From positions 7,201,776 to 7,265,775 of the forward strand of contig NC_034009.1 in assembly GCF_000346465.2 (NCBI RefSeq): a stretch of DNA of 64,000 bases. The letters are read 5' to 3'. The translations under genes were made by a program, and so were the position numbers. This document shows positions 60,067-64,000 of the stretch, in pieces. The notes below the pieces were generated by a model. The model was not told the origin of the DNA. It saw only the letters and a list, made by a program, of their open reading frames with translations, and made no database searches. Source of the stretch: Prunus persica (lineage: Eukaryota > Streptophyta > Magnoliopsida > Rosales > Rosaceae). Position 1 is the first letter of the stretch. The number at the start of each line of letters is the position of its first letter.

Positions 60067-61607
60067 AATTCCTGAAACCACAATCACGACACAACAATCA
60101 CAACAACTTCATACGAAGTTATAATGTCACCTTATGCCTCCGGTAAGGGCCCTATCCCATTCGGGAATGCATAGTCCTGTCACGTAACCTACGGCTACAT
60201 GAGATTAGATTTCGACGTGGATTAATTTCGACAGCATCTCGACACAGTTCTTGAAGTGGGCATAGGTATAAATATCTACGTACCACCCGAAGAACGTACC
60301 GAGATGACACCGAAATCTCCACAATCGAAACCTAATCCTGTAGCCGAAGATTATGTGACAACACTATGCATTACCAAACTGTCCAAATAATGGGACAATT
60401 CAAGAATTAATTGGACCGCAGTCATGCCTTACGCATCCATGCACGAAATCCAACTAATCTCGAACGGGAAACTACGTGTTACTAAACATAAAAATAAAAG
60501 TACGAAGTTAATTTCAATTAACTTCGTACATCACAAATACATTGTGCTACGTCACGCACAATTTCACAACATTATACACATATAACTTCACAAAAAAATT
60601 ACAAACACAACAAACAAACTTTTACAATAACATACCTTCTCAATTGTTCTCCGCTAATCACAGATATCCCTAACGAGAACAAAATTAATAGCGTTAGTAC
60701 GAATTTACATTAATACATTTAAACTAACGACAAAAAATACATACCCAATGAACGTACTGAATTGACAGCAGAACAGCGGCAGGAGGAGTGAGAGAGAGGA
60801 GAGAGAGGCAGAATGCAATTTCTGCATTCTGCCTCTGCAATGGCAGATACTAATATGAAGAAGAAGGACTTTGCGCGACGAATAACTGAATTCGTCGCGC
60901 AAACTGCCGTCGCAAAAGGGCACTTTTCCGTCGCGCAAATACGTGCCGACATCTGCTTTTTTGCGCGACGAAGAATTCTATTCGTCGCACAAACATTCGT
61001 TGCGCAAGGTTTAAATTCCGTCGCGCAAGAACTCACCGGCATTAAACTTTTCGCGACGAAGAAAATCCGTCGCGCAAACAAAATTTTATCCGCCCTTCAT
61101 TTTGGCGCCAAAAAAAAGTATCCCTCGTTTTCGACGGTACATTTTTTAGTCGCGCTAAGTTGTGTTTTGAGACGAAAACTCTCGTCGCGCAAATTTTTTT
61201 ACTGCCAAAAAAAAGGAGCCAATTTTCTGTCCATCTTTACGCGACGAAGCTTGTATTTGTCGCGCAATATTGTCATGCGCGACGATTTTTGTCGTCGCGC
61301 AAGCTTTTGGCGCCAACCAAAAAACCCGGGTTTTTTTCTATTACCTTTGCGCGACGAAATTAATTTAGGTCGCGCATAGATTGTTTGAGCGACGAATATT
61401 TTTGTCACGCTATTTTTCTGTTGTTTGCGCGACGGAAATCTGTTTTCGTCGCAATAGTGTTGTTTGCGCGACGAAAACGTATTCGTCGCGCAAACTTTCA
61501 TCGCGCAAATAGTAAATCGTACTAGTGTGTCATTCCCATCCACATCGCAGTTAAAATTTTTCATCCATCCTTGTCTCCGCACTCGTACTATTCAAATCGT
61601 GGACTCC

Positions 61608-64000
61608 CACTACTACAAAAAGTGAAAAAGACGACCAGAAAACAACGACGGTCTAAGTGAAAACCGTCGTGGTTTATAAAAAGACGACGGTTCTAAAAAC
61701 ACCGTCGTGTAATACAACCTTAGACAACTAAAAAATGGAGATTCAAATGGCTGTTCAAAAACAACGACGTACATAATTAAACAACCGACGTCTATTTGAA
61801 ACAGATTTTCGCAGTGTAAAATCAATGCCAACAAAGAACGGCAGAAGTTATGAATCGACCGACGTAGAAAGTAAAGACGACGATTTCAATAAAAACTGCC
61901 GTTTTTACTCATAAAATAACACGACGAGGTTTTCATATAAGACGCCGTATAATTACAAACAAATCCACGGCTTTAAAATACAAAATATCGCCGTATTAAA
62001 TTAATTTACAACGACGGAAAATATAAATATATCGACGTCATTCTCGTATAGTTCTACGACGTTATCTTTAAATCGTACAATAAAATTTAACGTCGTATTT
62101 ATTCATTTTATACGTCGTACCTTTAATTTTAACGGTCGTCTTAATAAGAATTTTTGTTAACAATTTTTTTCTTTGATTTTCTTATCCTACGTCGGTAGAT
62201 CTACTTAATGACAAGAATTGAAATAACCACGACGGTTTATATAGAACACCGCCGACATAATCAGATTTGTCTGAGATCCCAAGGGTTACGAAATCTTACC
62301 AGATGGAACTCTGTTCCACATCATAATCTTAACAGATGACACAGATTTACAAATATTGCGTCGTGTTAGTTTACAAATTCTAGAACATTAATTTCCCTCA
62401 TTTTAAATTTCCTCGGGAAAGAAAAATCTATTTATCACGCTTTGTAATTGAAAACTAAAACTGAAAGAATATGGGAAAAAAAACTCTATTTATAATTTAA
62501 AAATAAAATCCACGTCGGTTGTAGTACACTTAACGACGTTTAACAAAATAATCTACGTCGGTAATTATAAATCTACCGCCATCTTACCTTAATATAGACG
62601 ACGAGAAAAGACGACGGTAGAACAGAAAACCGCCGTTGTTTCAGTTTCTTTCCTTTATCTTTCTGCAGGACTTGTATAGTTCAAAGCATTGACAATGTCT
62701 TCATCATATCTCCCAGAAACTACTGATTCAATTGCTCATGCTTTAGAGGCCATCTGAAGCCATTTCTATTCTTTATCGCATTCTTGAAACCCATCTTCTT
62801 CTTCTGAAGCTCTACGGATAAAGGAAGAGGCTATCACAAATCCGACGGATCTTCTTAGGCAAGAAAATCAAGCAGAGGATCAGGCACATCTGATCTTCAG
62901 ATTTCCCTGAGAAGCGAACTTTCCTTCGACAGCGAGTGGAGGCCAGGCTTGCATCTCTTTTGATGGAAAGCAAGGAGTATTCAGAAGCACTAAGTGTCCT
63001 ATCAGGCTTGATCAAGGAAGTGAGAAGGCTAGTTGACAAGCTTCTTCTTGTGGACATATATTTGATGCGAGTAAGCTCAATTTCTCTTTGAGAAAGACAT
63101 CCAAATTATTGTCTTTGAGACATGAGAGACTGAGAGAGGAAGAACTTGGAACCTTAAATGTAAACCGAAAATGAATGAAAGCGACAAATTTATAGAATAA
63201 ATTTTTAAAACCAACGGCGGTCCTTACAAAAAAACCGCCGTTTAAATTGTAAAATCAACGTCGGTATGATCGACGTATATTACAGAAATCCACGTCGGTA
63301 AATTAATAAAAACGGCGTGTTAAATAATCTACCATGACGCGAGTTATTACTTATGTACTTTATTTTTGAGTTTACTACGACGGTACCTACAAACTACTGT
63401 CGTATTTATTTACCACGTCCGAAGTTAAATGTACCGTCGTATTTTGTAATTTATACGTCGTAGTTATATGTAACCGCCGTATTATTTTTTTGAAATGGTT
63501 TTATATGTAAGCAACTTTTCGTCTACTTGACTTACACATTCGTTGTTTTTATATTCTTATTTTATTTAAATCTGTCATCCAAAAAAGAAACTTTACATAT
63601 TGCAGAATATTAATTTCCTTCGTTTTAAATTTCCTCCAGAAAAAAAACTCTATTTATAACGCACTGTAATTGAAAAATAAACTGAAAGGTCACGGGAAAA
63701 AAAATTCTATTCATAATTTAAAAATTAAAATCCACGTCGGTTATATTAAACCTAACGACGTTAAATGAAATGATTCCACGTCGAACGAAAAATATTGCGT
63801 CGTGTTAGTTAAAAACGACGTAGTTAAATGTAACCGCCGTATTATTTTTTTGAAATGGTTTTATATGTAAGCAACTTTTCGACTTACACATGCACTGTTT
63901 CCAAACCCGATTAAAAATTTCAATCTCCCAGAGAAACCTTTTCGTCTTTTTTCCTTGTCAGAGCATTGTCAGAGTTTCTCATCGTCTTCCTCTCGTCTTC
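61608..64000 (+). mobile_element. Second CACTA-type element carrying a host gene fragment, cut by the right edge
   Basis: It starts CACTACTACAAAAAGTG 80 bp after the first CACTA element. From there on, ACGACGGT, ACCGTCGT and CGTCGGT words recur in both orientations (61640-62640, 63190-63850), like a CACTA subterminal region but of a different family from the first. A fragment of RPN6 lies between two direct repeats (62383-62570 and 63604-63790). No transposase is visible and the far terminus is outside the window, so class assignment rests on one end and the repeats. Confidence 0.72.
62695..63096 (+). pseudogene. Captured fragment of 26S proteasome subunit RPN6 (PSMD11)
   Basis: The ATG at 62695 begins MSSSYLPETTDSIAHALEA. 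Then EAISILYRILE, SSSSEALRIKEEAITN and DLLRQENQAED follow in shifting frames, as in the RPN6 N terminus. About 50 residues are missing before EKRTFLRQRVEARLASLLME, SKEYSEALSVLSGLIKEVRR and DKLLLVDI, and it ends near SKLNFSLR. RPN6 is a PCI-domain lid subunit that clamps the proteasome core and base. A TGA at 62755-62757, several frameshifts and the internal deletion make this a dead copy. A TTTCTGCAG just before the leader (62657-62668) looks like a splice acceptor, suggesting capture of genomic DNA. The parental gene is not in the window. Confidence 0.9.

Larger units (their letters stand above)
56348..61527 (-). mobile_element. CACTA (En/Spm) DNA transposon, complete ends, 3-bp target duplication
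   Basis: It starts CACTACTACATTTTACTC and ends, inverted, CACTAGTACGATTTACTA. TGT flanks both sides (56345-56347, 61528-61530). Length 5180 bp. Both subterminal regions (56378-56910, 60870-61515) are packed with about 20 copies each of TTTGCGCGACGAA in both orientations, the type of site bound by the TNPA-like factor in CACTA elements. The minus strand encodes remnants of a TNP2-type transposase (57808-60066) and the C-terminal piece of a second protein (57092-57535). Lesions in the transposase make it non-autonomous, but with clean ends it could still be moved in trans. Confidence 0.93.

Overview
This is plant nuclear DNA from a eudicot. The two host genes look rosid, and the (R)-mandelonitrile lyase-like gene resembles its Prunus/Rosaceae relatives, so Rosaceae is my best guess. 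That is an inference from family resemblance, not proof. The window is AT-rich, gene-poor and full of transposable elements. Only two host genes look intact. One is an (R)-mandelonitrile lyase-like GMC flavoprotein on the minus strand (11716-14091, four exons). The other is a CONSTANS-LIKE 5-type B-box/CCT regulator on the plus strand (36100-37340, two exons).

Layout. 1-7861: a SIRE-type Ty1/copia retrotransposon on the minus strand, with its 5' LTR, gag, a long open pol frame and the start of an env-like frame; the left edge cuts it, so the 3' LTR is outside. 9.0-21.3 kb: the lyase-like gene between two diverged copies of one ~2 kb segment. The right copy carries a 2.8 kb solo LTR (18207-20991) and ends at a broken LINE RNase H fragment (21336-22200). 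22.4-25.1 kb: a non-autonomous DNA element, then a promoter with three spliced-looking exons but no long frame. 26.7-33.5 kb: a dense nest of small elements, namely two Helitrons in opposite orientation, hAT-like elements nested with 8-bp target duplications, a large inverted-repeat complex and a truncated LINE. 33.5-35.5 kb: a SINE and two LINE tails. 36-37.4 kb: the COL5-like gene. 40.7-41.3 kb: a complete Cassandra TRIM carrying 5S rRNA-derived sequence in both LTRs. 42.7-43.5 kb: a broken MYB/SANT-like gene of the kind linked to Harbinger elements. 46.3-46.9 kb: a hAT MITE with a perfect 8-bp target duplication. 47-53 kb: LINE, SINE and DNA-element relics. 53.9-55.4 kb: a decayed Ty3/gypsy LTR plus gag. 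56348-61527: a complete CACTA element with a broken TNP2 transposase and dense subterminal repeats. 61608 to the right edge: a second CACTA-type element that has captured part of a host proteasome gene (RPN6).

The two host genes show no sign of working together. The window mainly records successive insertions. Several can be ordered, and some insertion sites proved, because an unoccupied paralogous copy lies in the same window. The strongest leads are the RPN6 fragment inside the second CACTA element, the repeated TGACTAGTCA palindrome across the SIRE element, the His-to-Asn change in the lyase-like active site, and the Cassandra element.
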